The notes: a model not told the origin generated them from the sequence alone. A stretch of DNA of 46,039 nt from Bacteroidota bacterium (GCA_023251625.1 JAHEYK010000009.1:1-46039); one strand, 5' to 3'; positions 26,033 through 34,468 are shown, numbered from the stretch's first letter. A program made the numbers and translations.

Positions 26033-27400
26033 TCAGGAGATGTTCATTCTTCTTATTATGTAATTAAATCGCAGGAAAAGAAAAACGGCTGCGGAAGTGA
26101 GTGCGATGGTAAGCCCATACCATACGCCCTGTACACCTAAACCAAAAACAAATGCCAGCACGTAACAGCTCGGGAGCCCTATCAGCCAATAAGAAATGAA
26201 TGTGATCCACGTAGGGATGCTCACGTCTTTTATCCCCCGCAGCACGCCAAGCCCTACCACCTGCACACCATCAGATAATTGAAAGAGAGCAGCGATCAAT
26301 AATAAAGAAGAAACTATCTGCTGTACATCTTTTTCATCATTGAAAATAGCAGGCACTGAAAAACGACAAAGAACAAACATGGCTGCAAAAAGCAATTGCG
26401 CTATGATGACCATTCCAAATGCACTGAGGGCTGCCTTTCGCAGCTCAGGGATATTTTTTGTTCCCAACTGATTACCCACACGCACACTGGCTGCCGCGCT
26501 TATGCCGCTTGCGATCAAATAGGTCATGGCTGCAAGCTGTAATGCGATCTGGTGAGCAGCCTGCTCCCTCTTCCCTATCCAGCCTATCATCACCAGCGCA
26601 CAGGCAAATGCCCCAATCTCAAATACCCATTGAAGGCCGGAGCCAGCACCAATACTGAATATTTTTTTCATGCGTTCAAAAGAAAGTTCTTTGAATAAAA
26701 ATGCCTCGCGGTATTTTAAAAAATGTTTTCCGTAAAAAATGTAAAGGAACATCCCGCCCGCCATCACGAGCCTTGCCCAGAACGTTGCCCAGCAGGCACC
26801 CATCATTCCCATAGGAGAAAAACCGAATTTGCCGTAAATAAGGATGTAATTGAACAACACATTCAGCAAATTTGAACCAATGGTGATGATCATAGCAAAA
26901 CGTGTAAATGATAATCCTTCGGCAAATTGTTTCAGCGAAGCAAATATGGCCAACGGTATCATGCCAAACATCATCACGTTTAAAAAGGGGATGGCGAGTT
27001 TTACCACATCTTCAGATTGATGAATATGCCCCATCAAAGGAGAAATAGAAAAAAGTATCAGGAACAAGACCGAATTCGTCAGCAGGTTTACGATGAGTGC
27101 ATGACTGAGTAATTTTGTATTCTCATTCAAGTTACCGGAACTGTCGGCTTCGGCAGCAAGTGGAGTTACACCATACGAAACGCCCATCCCAAAGACCAGT
27201 ACTAAAAAATAAAATCCATTTGCCAGCGAAACAGCCGCCTGTGCGGTGGTGCCGCTGTAACCCATCATATCTTCTTTAATACCACCTACCATGGCGGTAT
27301 CCACAATACCCACCATCACATGCCCAAGGTTACTGATACATACTGGCCATGCCAGCAGCACGGTCTTCATAAAGTGGTCTTTGAAATTTTGTGTCAGCAT
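26033..27400 (-). CDS. MATE family efflux transporter
   Basis: 12-TM; MVGIVDTAMVGGI, ISAAASVRVGNQLGTKN. Start at 27400 (MLTQNF) preferred over the track start 27424 because a -7-like TATCTTTA lies at 27409-27416. Confidence 0.92.
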   Translation of the reverse strand: MLTQNFKDHFMKTVLLAWPVCISNLGHVMVGIVDTAMVGGIKEDMMGYSGTTAQAAVSLANGFYFLVLVFGMGVSYGVTPLAAEADSSGNLNENTKLLSHALIVNLLTNSVLFLILFSISPLMGHIHQSEDVVKLAIPFLNVMMFGMIPLAIFASLKQFAEGLSFTRFAMIITIGSNLLNVLFNYILIYGKFGFSPMGMMGACWATFWARLVMAGGMFLYIFYGKHFLKYREAFLFKELSFERMKKIFSIGAGSGLQWVFEIGAFACALVMIGWIGKREQAAHQIALQLAAMTYLIASGISAAASVRVGNQLGTKNIPELRKAALSAFGMVIIAQLLFAAMFVLCRFSVPAIFNDEKDVQQIVSSLLLIAALFQLSDGVQVVGLGVLRGIKDVSIPTWITFISYWLIGLPSCYVLAFVFGLGVQGVWYGLTIALTSAAVFLFLRFNYIIRRMNIS

Positions 27401-27426
27401 AAAGGGTGTAAAGATAGTCCGCACTG

Positions 27427-27472
27427 GTTACTAATAACGAATCTGTTACAAATATTACTAATCAGATTGTTA
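27427..27472. repeat. ACTAATAACGAAT/TTACAAAT dispersed repeat, copy B
   Basis: ACTAATAACGAAT (27430-27442) and TTACAAATATTACTAATCAG (27446-27465), 19/20 identical to copy A. Confidence 0.8.
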
Positions 27473-27505
27473 CTCTTGAGAACGCTGTTGCAATGACGAT
27501 TTATT

Positions 27506-27513
27506 TACATTTG
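27506..27513 (+). promoter_or_regulatory. -7 box TACATTTG upstream of the DUF423 gene
   Basis: Exact TAnnTTTG; implies start at 27523. Confidence 0.45.
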
Positions 27514-27522
27514 TTGCACAAA

Positions 27523-27927
27523 ATGAAGCAACGAAACACACTCATCATTGCAGGAATTTCAGGCGCATGTTGCGTTGCGCTAGGAGCCATGGGAGCACAT
27601 GCATTGAAAGAAAGAATTCCACCCGAGAATCTCCAAACATTTGAAACAGCGGTCCGCTACCAATTCTACCACACGATTGCATTAATTCTTGTCTCTATCC
27701 TTGTAGAAAAAATAGAATCCAAATTTTTAAATTACTGCTCTGCTCTGTTTATTGCAGGAATCATCCTTTTTTCTTTTTCACTATATTTCCTGGCGCTTCG
27801 TCCATTGATGGGTATTGGAAATGAAGAAATGCGATGGATCGGGGCAATTACTCCTTTCGGAGGATTGAGCTTTATTTTGGCATGGTTAATGCTTTCTTAT
27901 TCAGTAATCAGATCGACTAAATCATAA
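27523..27927 (+). CDS. DUF423 domain-containing small membrane protein
   Basis: GISGACCVALGAMGAHALKERIPPENLQTFETAVRYQFYHTIAL...TPFGGLSFILAWLML. Confidence 0.9.
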   Translation: MKQRNTLIIAGISGACCVALGAMGAHALKERIPPENLQTFETAVRYQFYHTIALILVSILVEKIESKFLNYCSALFIAGIILFSFSLYFLALRPLMGIGNEEMRWIGAITPFGGLSFILAWLMLSYSVIRSTKS

Positions 27928-27938
27928 AACCTATAATT

Positions 27939-28343
27939 ATGAAAACCATTCTTCGTTTAACAGCATCAGGCATCCTTCTTCTTCTTTTGGGAGCATGTCA
28001 CAGTAAAAAAAATGCTACAGTAGCGGCACCCCCTCCCGCACCGGCAGCCACTCAAACTGCTCCGGATGATTCGTATCGTTTAGTAGTGTCTTTTTACAGC
28101 GAAGGAGCGGGAGTTGACATGAAGGTAAAAGACGAGTTTGAAAAATTTCTCAACAGCAATGCTAAAAAGATCGCTTTTGAACCCACCCGTTGGGGAAGAG
28201 AAGGCGAAACAGATTACTGCTTAAAACTCAGCGAATTATCTGCTTCTGAGCAAGCTGACCTTGTAAAAAGAGCGAAAGAATTGCTCTCTAAAACAAAGCT
28301 GGTACATGTTGATGAAAACGCGAAGTGTGTTCATAAACATTGA
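27939..28343 (+). CDS. Hypothetical lipoprotein
   Basis: Lipobox LLLLGACHSKK, Pro/Ala linker, small C-terminal domain. Confidence 0.75.
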   Translation: MKTILRLTASGILLLLLGACHSKKNATVAAPPPAPAATQTAPDDSYRLVVSFYSEGAGVDMKVKDEFEKFLNSNAKKIAFEPTRWGREGETDYCLKLSELSASEQADLVKRAKELLSKTKLVHVDENAKCVHKH

Positions 28344-28376
28344 AGAATAATTTCTGCATTCTTTCAGCCGTTTTTT

Positions 28377-28384
28377 TAATTTCG
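28377..28384 (+). promoter_or_regulatory. -7-like box TAATTTCG upstream of pckA
   Basis: TAnnTTCG variant 54 bp before the start codon. Confidence 0.3.
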
Positions 28385-28437
28385 CGAACCTAATAACAGA
28401 TTAATATCTGTTAAGAAGGTAATCTAACTATTAAATT

Positions 28438-30051
28438 ATGAGTGAACCAACAGATAAGGGCAAACAATGGCTCAAATCAATCGGAATAAACAACTCAAAC
28501 TCTCTCTGGAACCTTTCTGCCTCTGAACTTACTGCCGAAACCCTGCGTCTGAAACAGGGTGTACTTAACGATACCGGGGCCCTTGCTGTCGATACCGGGG
28601 AATTCACCGGACGCTCTCCCAAAGACAAATTTATCGTGCTGGATGACAAAACAAAAGATGTGATCTGGTGGGGCGATGTGAACTTCAAATTTGATTCTGC
28701 TAAGTTCGATGCACTCTATAACAAAATGGTGAATTACCTTTCCGGAAAACAGATCTATGTACGTGATTCTTTTGCCTGCGCTGACAAAAAATTTCGCTTG
28801 TCCATTCGTGTGGTGACAGAATTTCCCTGGTCGAATCTTTTCGCAAACAATCTTTTTATCCGTCCAACGAAAGAGGAAACTTCTTCTTTTAACCCAGAAT
28901 GGACCATCCTCAATGCCCCCGGCTTTCATGCGGTGGCTGCTGATGATGGAACAAGGCAACACAACTTTACCATTCTTGATCTCACAAAAAAAGTGGTTCT
29001 CATCGGAGGAAGCGGCTACACAGGCGAGATCAAGAAAAGTATTTTCACATTACTGAATTATATTCTACCCCACGAAAAAGGAGTTCTCTCTATGCACTGT
29101 TCGACAAATGTGGGCAAGAAAGGCGATACAGCTATTTTTTTTGGCCTCAGCGGAACAGGAAAAACAACCCTCTCTGCGGATCCTAACCGTGGATTGATAG
29201 GTGATGATGAACATGGCTGGGCAGAAAAAACGATCTTCAATTTTGAAGGGGGCTGTTATGCAAAATGCGTGAACCTCAGTGCTGAAAAAGAACCGGAGAT
29301 CTATGGAGCGATCAAAGAAGGAGCCCTTCTGGAAAATGTCCGCTTCTTACCCGGAACAAAAAAAGTGAACTTCGATGATATATCTGTAACAGAAAATACA
29401 CGCGTTGCTTATCCGATAAACTTCATCAACAATGCGGTTGAACCATCCGTAGGCGGAATTCCAAAAAATATTTTTTTCCTCACCTGCGATGCTTTTGGAG
29501 TGCTTCCCCCTATTTCAAAACTCACCGCAGGACAAACCATGTACCATTTTATTTCCGGATACACGGCTAAAGTGGCGGGCACCGAAATGGGGATCACAGA
29601 ACCTACCCTTACATTTTCTGCTTGTTTCGGAAAAGCTTTTTTGCCGCTTCACCCTACAAAGTATGCGGAGCTGATGGGCAAAAAACTGAAAGAGGATAAA
29701 GGTGTGAACGTTTGGCTTGTTAACACCGGCTGGACAGGCGGATCTTATGGGGTTGGAAACAGAATGAAGCTTTCGCACACCCGAGCGCTCATCACAGCAG
29801 CGTTAAACGGAGAACTTGAAAAAGTAAAATTTGAAACACTTCCTGTATTCAATCTTGCATTTCCCACTTCATGCAGCGGTGGGGTTCCTTCTGAGATCCT
29901 GAACCCACGCAATACATGGAAGAACCAAGATGCATATGATGCAAAGGCGAACGAACTGGCAAAAGCGTTTGTAAAAAACTTTCAGCAGTATGCAAGCGCA
30001 GCCAATGAAGAGATCATGGCTGCCGCGCCAAAGGTGACGGTTAGCGCCTAA
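28438..30051 (+). CDS. pckA: Phosphoenolpyruvate carboxykinase (ATP)
   Basis: FTGRSPKDKFIV, GLSGTGKTTLSADPNRGLIGDDEHGW, TGWTGGSYGVGNRMKLSHTRA. Confidence 0.97.
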   Translation: MSEPTDKGKQWLKSIGINNSNSLWNLSASELTAETLRLKQGVLNDTGALAVDTGEFTGRSPKDKFIVLDDKTKDVIWWGDVNFKFDSAKFDALYNKMVNYLSGKQIYVRDSFACADKKFRLSIRVVTEFPWSNLFANNLFIRPTKEETSSFNPEWTILNAPGFHAVAADDGTRQHNFTILDLTKKVVLIGGSGYTGEIKKSIFTLLNYILPHEKGVLSMHCSTNVGKKGDTAIFFGLSGTGKTTLSADPNRGLIGDDEHGWAEKTIFNFEGGCYAKCVNLSAEKEPEIYGAIKEGALLENVRFLPGTKKVNFDDISVTENTRVAYPINFINNAVEPSVGGIPKNIFFLTCDAFGVLPPISKLTAGQTMYHFISGYTAKVAGTEMGITEPTLTFSACFGKAFLPLHPTKYAELMGKKLKEDKGVNVWLVNTGWTGGSYGVGNRMKLSHTRALITAALNGELEKVKFETLPVFNLAFPTSCSGGVPSEILNPRNTWKNQDAYDAKANELAKAFVKNFQQYASAANEEIMAAAPKVTVSA

Positions 30052-30077
30052 TATTGTTTTTGGGAAAAAGAATATTA
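30049..30077 (+). terminator. A/T-rich hairpin containing the pckA stop codon
   Basis: TAATATT-g-TTTTT-GGG-AAAAA-g-AATATTA: 12 of 13 positions paired. Confidence 0.45.
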
Positions 30078-30169
30078 AGTTTGGGAGTGAAGCTCCACCA
30101 CCAAATAGCGAGGTCCTTCAGTCGCCATTCATCCATCCGCTTATGCCCAGACGGGTACTTCTGGTGTTA

Positions 30170-30211
30170 TTATGTGCCCGGAATCCCGCTTGAAGCGGGA
30201 CATGCCGTAAG
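30170..30211 (-). pseudogene. Degenerate partial copy of the tRNA-Leu 3' half and 3' flank
   Basis: TTATGTGCCCGGAA (30170-30183) equals 30267-30280; CATGCCGTAAG (30201-30211) equals 30296-30306, same order and near-identical spacing. Confidence 0.5.
30184..30200. repeat. Perfect palindrome TCCCGCTT-G-AAGCGGGA in the tRNA-like remnant
   Basis: 8-bp arms around a single G. Confidence 0.8.
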
Positions 30212-30271
30212 ATATCCAACGCATTCAGACATATTTGTCATGCCATAAAGAAGATTCTTGAAATTTTTATG

Positions 30272-30353
30272 TGCCCGGAAGAGGACTTGAACCTCCATGC
30301 CGTAAGGCATACGCTTCTGAGACGTACGTGTCTGCCAATTCCACCATCCGGGC
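30272..30353 (-). tRNA. tRNA-Leu (anticodon CAG)
   Basis: Minus strand GCCCGGATGGTGGAATTGGCAGACACGTACGTCTCAGAAGCGTATGCCTTACGGCATGGAGGTTCAAGTCCTCTTCCGGGCA: 7-bp acceptor stem, anticodon stem TACGT/GCGTA with loop CTCAGAA, long variable arm, GGTTCAAGTCC T arm; no encoded CCA. Confidence 0.95.
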
Positions 30354-30477
30354 AAGAGAGTGCAAATGTCTAATTTTTTTTGAAAGCCAAACTAGCTATT
30401 TCCATCCTATAAAAAGGTGCCTGACAGCGATAAAAATATGTTAATTATTTTTTATTCCCCTAAAAGAAATTTTTTTT

Positions 30478-30485
30478 TATATTTG
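30478..30485 (+). promoter_or_regulatory. -7 box TATATTTG upstream of the DUF6089-like gene
   Basis: Exact TAnnTTTG 20 bp before the start codon. Confidence 0.5.
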
Positions 30486-30505
30486 CACACTTAGCGGGCA
30501 ACCTA

Positions 30506-31438
30506 ATGAATATTCGGAAGTTACTATCTTTCATATTAGCAATTAGCTTCATAGCTCCTGTAGCTCATGCCCAGTTATTTGGCGGCAAGCATCGCAGCAG
30601 ATCTCACAGCACTTTTGGCAGAAATAAACCTCCTTACCGATATGAAGTGATTGGCTCAATAGGGGCTACAAATTTCTTAGGTGATTTGGGCGGAGCAAAC
30701 CAAATAGGCACCCATGGTTTCAAAGACCTTGAGGCTAGCTGCACAAGACCTTCTTTGGGTATTTCAGGGCGTATCAAAATACAACAGTTTTTTTCGGTTA
30801 AGGCCAATTTGATCTGGGGTATGATAGCCGGTGATGACAAACTAACCACTGAGCCATTTCGCAGTTCAAGAAACCTGAATTTCAGATCCCATATCGTTGA
30901 ACTTTCTGCTCAGATAGAATTCAACTTTATAAGAGAACAAAAAGGACACGTATACCGGATCAGCGGTGTGCGCGGAATGAAACACAAGGATAAATCAGTT
31001 TACCTATTTGCAGGAGGTGGAATGCTGTATTTCAATCCACAGGGGCAAACTGCTGACGGAGAGTGGCATTATCTTGAACCGCTTCATACGGAAGGGCAAT
31101 CCGGTTATTCGCTCATCACAGGGATCATTTCTGTAGGAGGTGGTTTCAGAGTAGCTATCAACCGGTACTGGGGCGTAGGTCTTGAACTGGGCATGCGCAA
31201 AACATTTTCGGACTACCTGGATGATGTAAGCAAAAACTATCCAGACCCTGCCATATTCAACGGAAATCCTACCGCACAACAACTTTCCAATGCACAACAG
31301 CCCGGCAGCCCGGCCTATTGCTACCCATGTACTGGCGAACAGCGTGGTGATCACACGAACAATGATGCGTACATGTTCGGAGCCTTTACCGTAGGTTACA
31401 AGGTGATGCATAAAAAACGTTCTCGCTCTAAGTTCTGA
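30506..31438 (+). CDS. DUF6089-like outer membrane beta-barrel protein
   Basis: Signal peptide; YEVIGSIGATNFLGDLGGANQIG; beta-barrel-like alternation. Confidence 0.7.
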   Translation: MNIRKLLSFILAISFIAPVAHAQLFGGKHRSRSHSTFGRNKPPYRYEVIGSIGATNFLGDLGGANQIGTHGFKDLEASCTRPSLGISGRIKIQQFFSVKANLIWGMIAGDDKLTTEPFRSSRNLNFRSHIVELSAQIEFNFIREQKGHVYRISGVRGMKHKDKSVYLFAGGGMLYFNPQGQTADGEWHYLEPLHTEGQSGYSLITGIISVGGGFRVAINRYWGVGLELGMRKTFSDYLDDVSKNYPDPAIFNGNPTAQQLSNAQQPGSPAYCYPCTGEQRGDHTNNDAYMFGAFTVGYKVMHKKRSRSKF

Positions 31439-31443
31439 CCCCT

Positions 31444-32133
31444 CTACTTTTCTTCTTTTGCTGTATGATCGATCATTTTATGGGATTCTTCTGCACCTAA
31501 ATATCGATCGATCAGAAAATGGCCGAGGTATATCAACGGTGTGAGTGCAACTGCAATGATCAGCTTCCCTGTGTAATTTGTCAAACCTATATTTATGAAA
31601 TTAGCCAAAGAGATCTTTCCGGGCAAAAGAAATCCGATACCAAGTACAATAAATGAGTCTACCAACTGAGAAATGGCTGTAGAACCGGTGGCTCTAAGCC
31701 ATAAAAATCTTCCCCCTGTTCTTTGTCTGAAAAACCAAAAAACAACCACATCCAACATCTGTGAAACCAGAAAAGCCGTCATACTTCCTGCAATGATCCA
31801 CATGGATTGCCCGAATACAATATTGAATTCTTGGTCCTGAACCGGAGAAAAATCAGCTGCGGGGATATGCATACCTCCGTAAAGCAAAATAAAAGCATAC
31901 CCGATAAGACATGCAGTAATGATGGATAATCTTCGAACCCCTTTGGTTCCAAAATATTCATTAATAAGATCGGTAGAAAGAAAAACAACAGGCCAGGGCA
32001 GAATACCTATGCTGAATGCAAAAGGTCCCAGCATGATCAGCTTGCCCCCTATCATTTCGGCAACAATGGCATTGGTAATAAAAAAGCCGGCCAGGGTGAC
32101 AAACAGGACTTCTTTTTTTGATTTAAATATCAT
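31444..32133 (-). CDS. yhhQ: Queuosine precursor transporter (YhhQ/VUT family)
   Basis: Multi-TM; FLSTDLINEYFGTKGVRRLS, DVVVFWFFRQRTGGRFLWLRATGSTAISQLVDSFIVLGIGF. Confidence 0.88.
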   Translation of the reverse strand: MIFKSKKEVLFVTLAGFFITNAIVAEMIGGKLIMLGPFAFSIGILPWPVVFLSTDLINEYFGTKGVRRLSIITACLIGYAFILLYGGMHIPAADFSPVQDQEFNIVFGQSMWIIAGSMTAFLVSQMLDVVVFWFFRQRTGGRFLWLRATGSTAISQLVDSFIVLGIGFLLPGKISLANFINIGLTNYTGKLIIAVALTPLIYLGHFLIDRYLGAEESHKMIDHTAKEEK

Positions 32134-32149
32134 AGGAGGTATGTTTTAA

Positions 32150-32157
32150 TACTTTTG
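32150..32157 (+). promoter_or_regulatory. -7 box TACTTTTG for the NUDIX gene
   Basis: TAnnTTTG 16 bp before the ATG at 32174. Confidence 0.4.
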
Positions 32158-32166
32158 CTTAACACA

Positions 32167-32174
32167 CAAAGGTA
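32167..32174 (-). promoter_or_regulatory. -7 box TACCTTTG for yhhQ
   Basis: CAAAGGTA on +, overlapping the NUDIX start. Confidence 0.4.
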
Positions 32175-32617
32175 TGTCCATTTTTAATATTCGGGTATAT
32201 GCTCTTCTGATCAACGAAAAGAACGAGGTTCTGGTGACTGATGAATTTCGTTTTGGAAAAGAGATGACGAAATTCCCCGGAGGCGGGTTAAATTGGGGCG
32301 AAGGAACGATTGATTGCCTTAAACGAGAATGTCAGGAAGAATTGGGGTGTGAAATTGAAGTGATTAGGCATTTTTATACCACTGATTTCTTTCAACCCGC
32401 TGCGTTCTACGAAAAACAACAACTCATCAGTATTTATTATGTAGTAAAAAACATTTCTCCACTTTCTATTTCTATCTCTAAAAACAAAATTGATTTTGAG
32501 AAAAAGGAAGGGGCACAGGCTTTTCGTTGGATAAGTATTTCAAAATTAAAAGAAGATGAATTTACTTTTCCGATAGACAAAAAAGTAGTCGAGATGTTAT
32601 CGCTGAAAACGAAATAG
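32174..32617 (+). CDS. NUDIX hydrolase
   Basis: Perfect Nudix box GGGLNWGEGTIDCLKRECQEELG (GX5EX7REUXEEXGU). Confidence 0.93.
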   Translation: MSIFNIRVYALLINEKNEVLVTDEFRFGKEMTKFPGGGLNWGEGTIDCLKRECQEELGCEIEVIRHFYTTDFFQPAAFYEKQQLISIYYVVKNISPLSISISKNKIDFEKKEGAQAFRWISISKLKEDEFTFPIDKKVVEMLSLKTK

Positions 32618-32619
32618 AT

Positions 32620-33201
32620 TTATTCCTCCTCGCCCAGCTGCCTTGTTACAAATTTATCGACTATCTGGTACAACTGCATGGGGTTGTAGGTTCTCCAGTT
32701 AATTGCATTGACATTCTCATTTGAAATAAAGTATTTCATAATGTCGATCTTTTCAAACTCATCCAATACATGATCGCGAAAACCTATAAGAGCGATCCAA
32801 CCTCCTGAAGAATTGATATCCTCAAACCATTCATCATAATAGGATTCATCTGAATAATGGAAGTTCAGGATATTTTCACCTATAAGAATAAAACGGTTTA
32901 TCCCTTCGTCAATTAATTTGTCTATGATGTCTCGCTTCAGGAACATGATATCATTATATAGGCAATCGTTCCACTCACCCAGCATTTCGATAACAGCAAA
33001 CTGCTCATCATAATCCACGCAGAGTAATTTAATAAAAAGGGTTTGGGAGCCTATCTCATCCCATTGCGGGTGAATACAGTATCCATAAATGGAATTGGTA
33101 AAATCAAATTCGCTGTATTGCCTTTCATAAAAAGGAGAGCGCTCATCCTCTTCGGCTGAGTAATGGTGCCTCCAGCTGTAATGTGGCTCTATATCGTGCA
33201 T
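32620..33201 (-). CDS. Acidic hypothetical protein, no recognised domain
   Basis: 193-aa single ORF, strongly acidic/aromatic composition. Confidence 0.7.
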   Translation of the reverse strand: MHDIEPHYSWRHHYSAEEDERSPFYERQYSEFDFTNSIYGYCIHPQWDEIGSQTLFIKLLCVDYDEQFAVIEMLGEWNDCLYNDIMFLKRDIIDKLIDEGINRFILIGENILNFHYSDESYYDEWFEDINSSGGWIALIGFRDHVLDEFEKIDIMKYFISNENVNAINWRTYNPMQLYQIVDKFVTRQLGEEE

Positions 33202-33212
33202 GGTACGCGTCT

Positions 33213-34427
33213 CTATTCAAAATCCGGGTAGATGAGATATTTTTTTCTTTTCACTTTAAAATTGCTCAAGCCCGGCTCCCATGATTTTCGTATCTCTTCT
33301 TCGGTCTTGCCTTCTTTGATCTGCTTCTGTAAAGTTTCATTTCCTGCAAGGGAGTTAAAGTAGTTATTGAAGAATTTATCCTTCGTAGTAGAGGTGCTAT
33401 ACAAATTCATGATCCAGAACAGGTATACCTTTTTATAGTATTTGACATAAACTTCCCCATACTTTGCAACGTCAAATCCATGACAGGCTTGTCCGTTATA
33501 CATCGGGTTTTCACTCGCGTCGGTTATCGGCATTGGTGTGAACATGGTGTTTCCGCCTACTAATTGAGGATATCCGAACTGCTGAAAAGGCTTTTCTGTT
33601 CCGCGTCCAACGCTAACGATCGTTCCTTCGAACAAACAAAGTGAAGGATACATATATACAGAAGACATATTGGGCAAATTGGGCGATGGTTTTAAAGGAA
33701 GCTGGTAAAGATCATTGTGAGTATAACCATCAACCGGAATAACGGTTAGGTTACACTGCACGCCTTTTGCAAGCCATTTCTCTCCATTGATCATACGCGC
33801 ATACTCGCCAATGGTCATTCCATGCACGATGGGAACAGGATGCATGCCTGAAAATGATTTGAACTTAGATTCAAGAATAGGCCCATCCACATAATATCCG
33901 TTTGGATTGGGGCGGTCCAGAACTATAAGCAGCTTTTTATTTTCTGCGCAGGCTTCCATGATATAATGGAGGGTGGAGATATAGGTATAGAACCTCGCCC
34001 CTACGTCCTGCAAGTCAAACAAAACAACATCCACATCTTTCAGTTCTTCAGGCCTTGGTTTAAAGTGATTTCCATATAAAGAAATGACTGACAAACCTGT
34101 TTGCGCATCAATATCATTCTTGATCTTCTCCCCTGCTTGTGCAGTGCCTCTGAATCCATGCTCTGGTGCGAATATTTTTTTCACTTTCATACCTGACTTG
34201 AGAAGAGTATCAACCAGGTGAGTGTTCTTTACAAGAGAGGCCGGATGAGCAACAACAGCAATGTTCTTTCCGTTTATCATCGGAAAATATTTTTCAGTTT
34301 GCTGGGCCCCTACTTTAAGATCAGCCGGTCTTTTATCCTGCAATTTTAATGGGCTGGCAAGCTGAGAAAAAGACTCAGACGTGAAAAGCGAGGTGAGAAG
34401 CAAGCAACTTATGAAAAAGCGATACAT
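33213..34427 (-). CDS. DUF1343 / NamZ-type exo-beta-N-acetylmuramidase family protein
   Basis: Signal peptide; GKNIAVVAHPASLVKNTHLVDTLLKSGMKVKKIFAPEHGFRGTAQAGEKI; VDVVLFDLQDVGARFYTYISTLHYIMEACAENKKLLIVLDRPNPNG. Confidence 0.92.
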   Translation of the reverse strand: MYRFFISCLLLTSLFTSESFSQLASPLKLQDKRPADLKVGAQQTEKYFPMINGKNIAVVAHPASLVKNTHLVDTLLKSGMKVKKIFAPEHGFRGTAQAGEKIKNDIDAQTGLSVISLYGNHFKPRPEELKDVDVVLFDLQDVGARFYTYISTLHYIMEACAENKKLLIVLDRPNPNGYYVDGPILESKFKSFSGMHPVPIVHGMTIGEYARMINGEKWLAKGVQCNLTVIPVDGYTHNDLYQLPLKPSPNLPNMSSVYMYPSLCLFEGTIVSVGRGTEKPFQQFGYPQLVGGNTMFTPMPITDASENPMYNGQACHGFDVAKYGEVYVKYYKKVYLFWIMNLYSTSTTKDKFFNNYFNSLAGNETLQKQIKEGKTEEEIRKSWEPGLSNFKVKRKKYLIYPDFE

Positions 34428-34468
34428 ACGTGAAATTAGTAAATTCGTAAGAGATTTATAGCTGATAG

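Noticed and set aside
13857-27472. Insertion sequence or MITE with transposase
   Set aside because: No transposase ORF in the window and no clear target-site duplications visible; kept as repeats only.
30054-30248. + strand ORF downstream of pckA
   Set aside because: Overlaps hairpin, palindrome and tRNA-like remnant; no signal or domain.
30170-30355. ORF on minus strand (MPGWWNWQTRTSQKRMPYGMEVQVLFRAH...)
   Set aside because: Translation of the tRNA-Leu gene and its flank; a familiar spurious ORF type.
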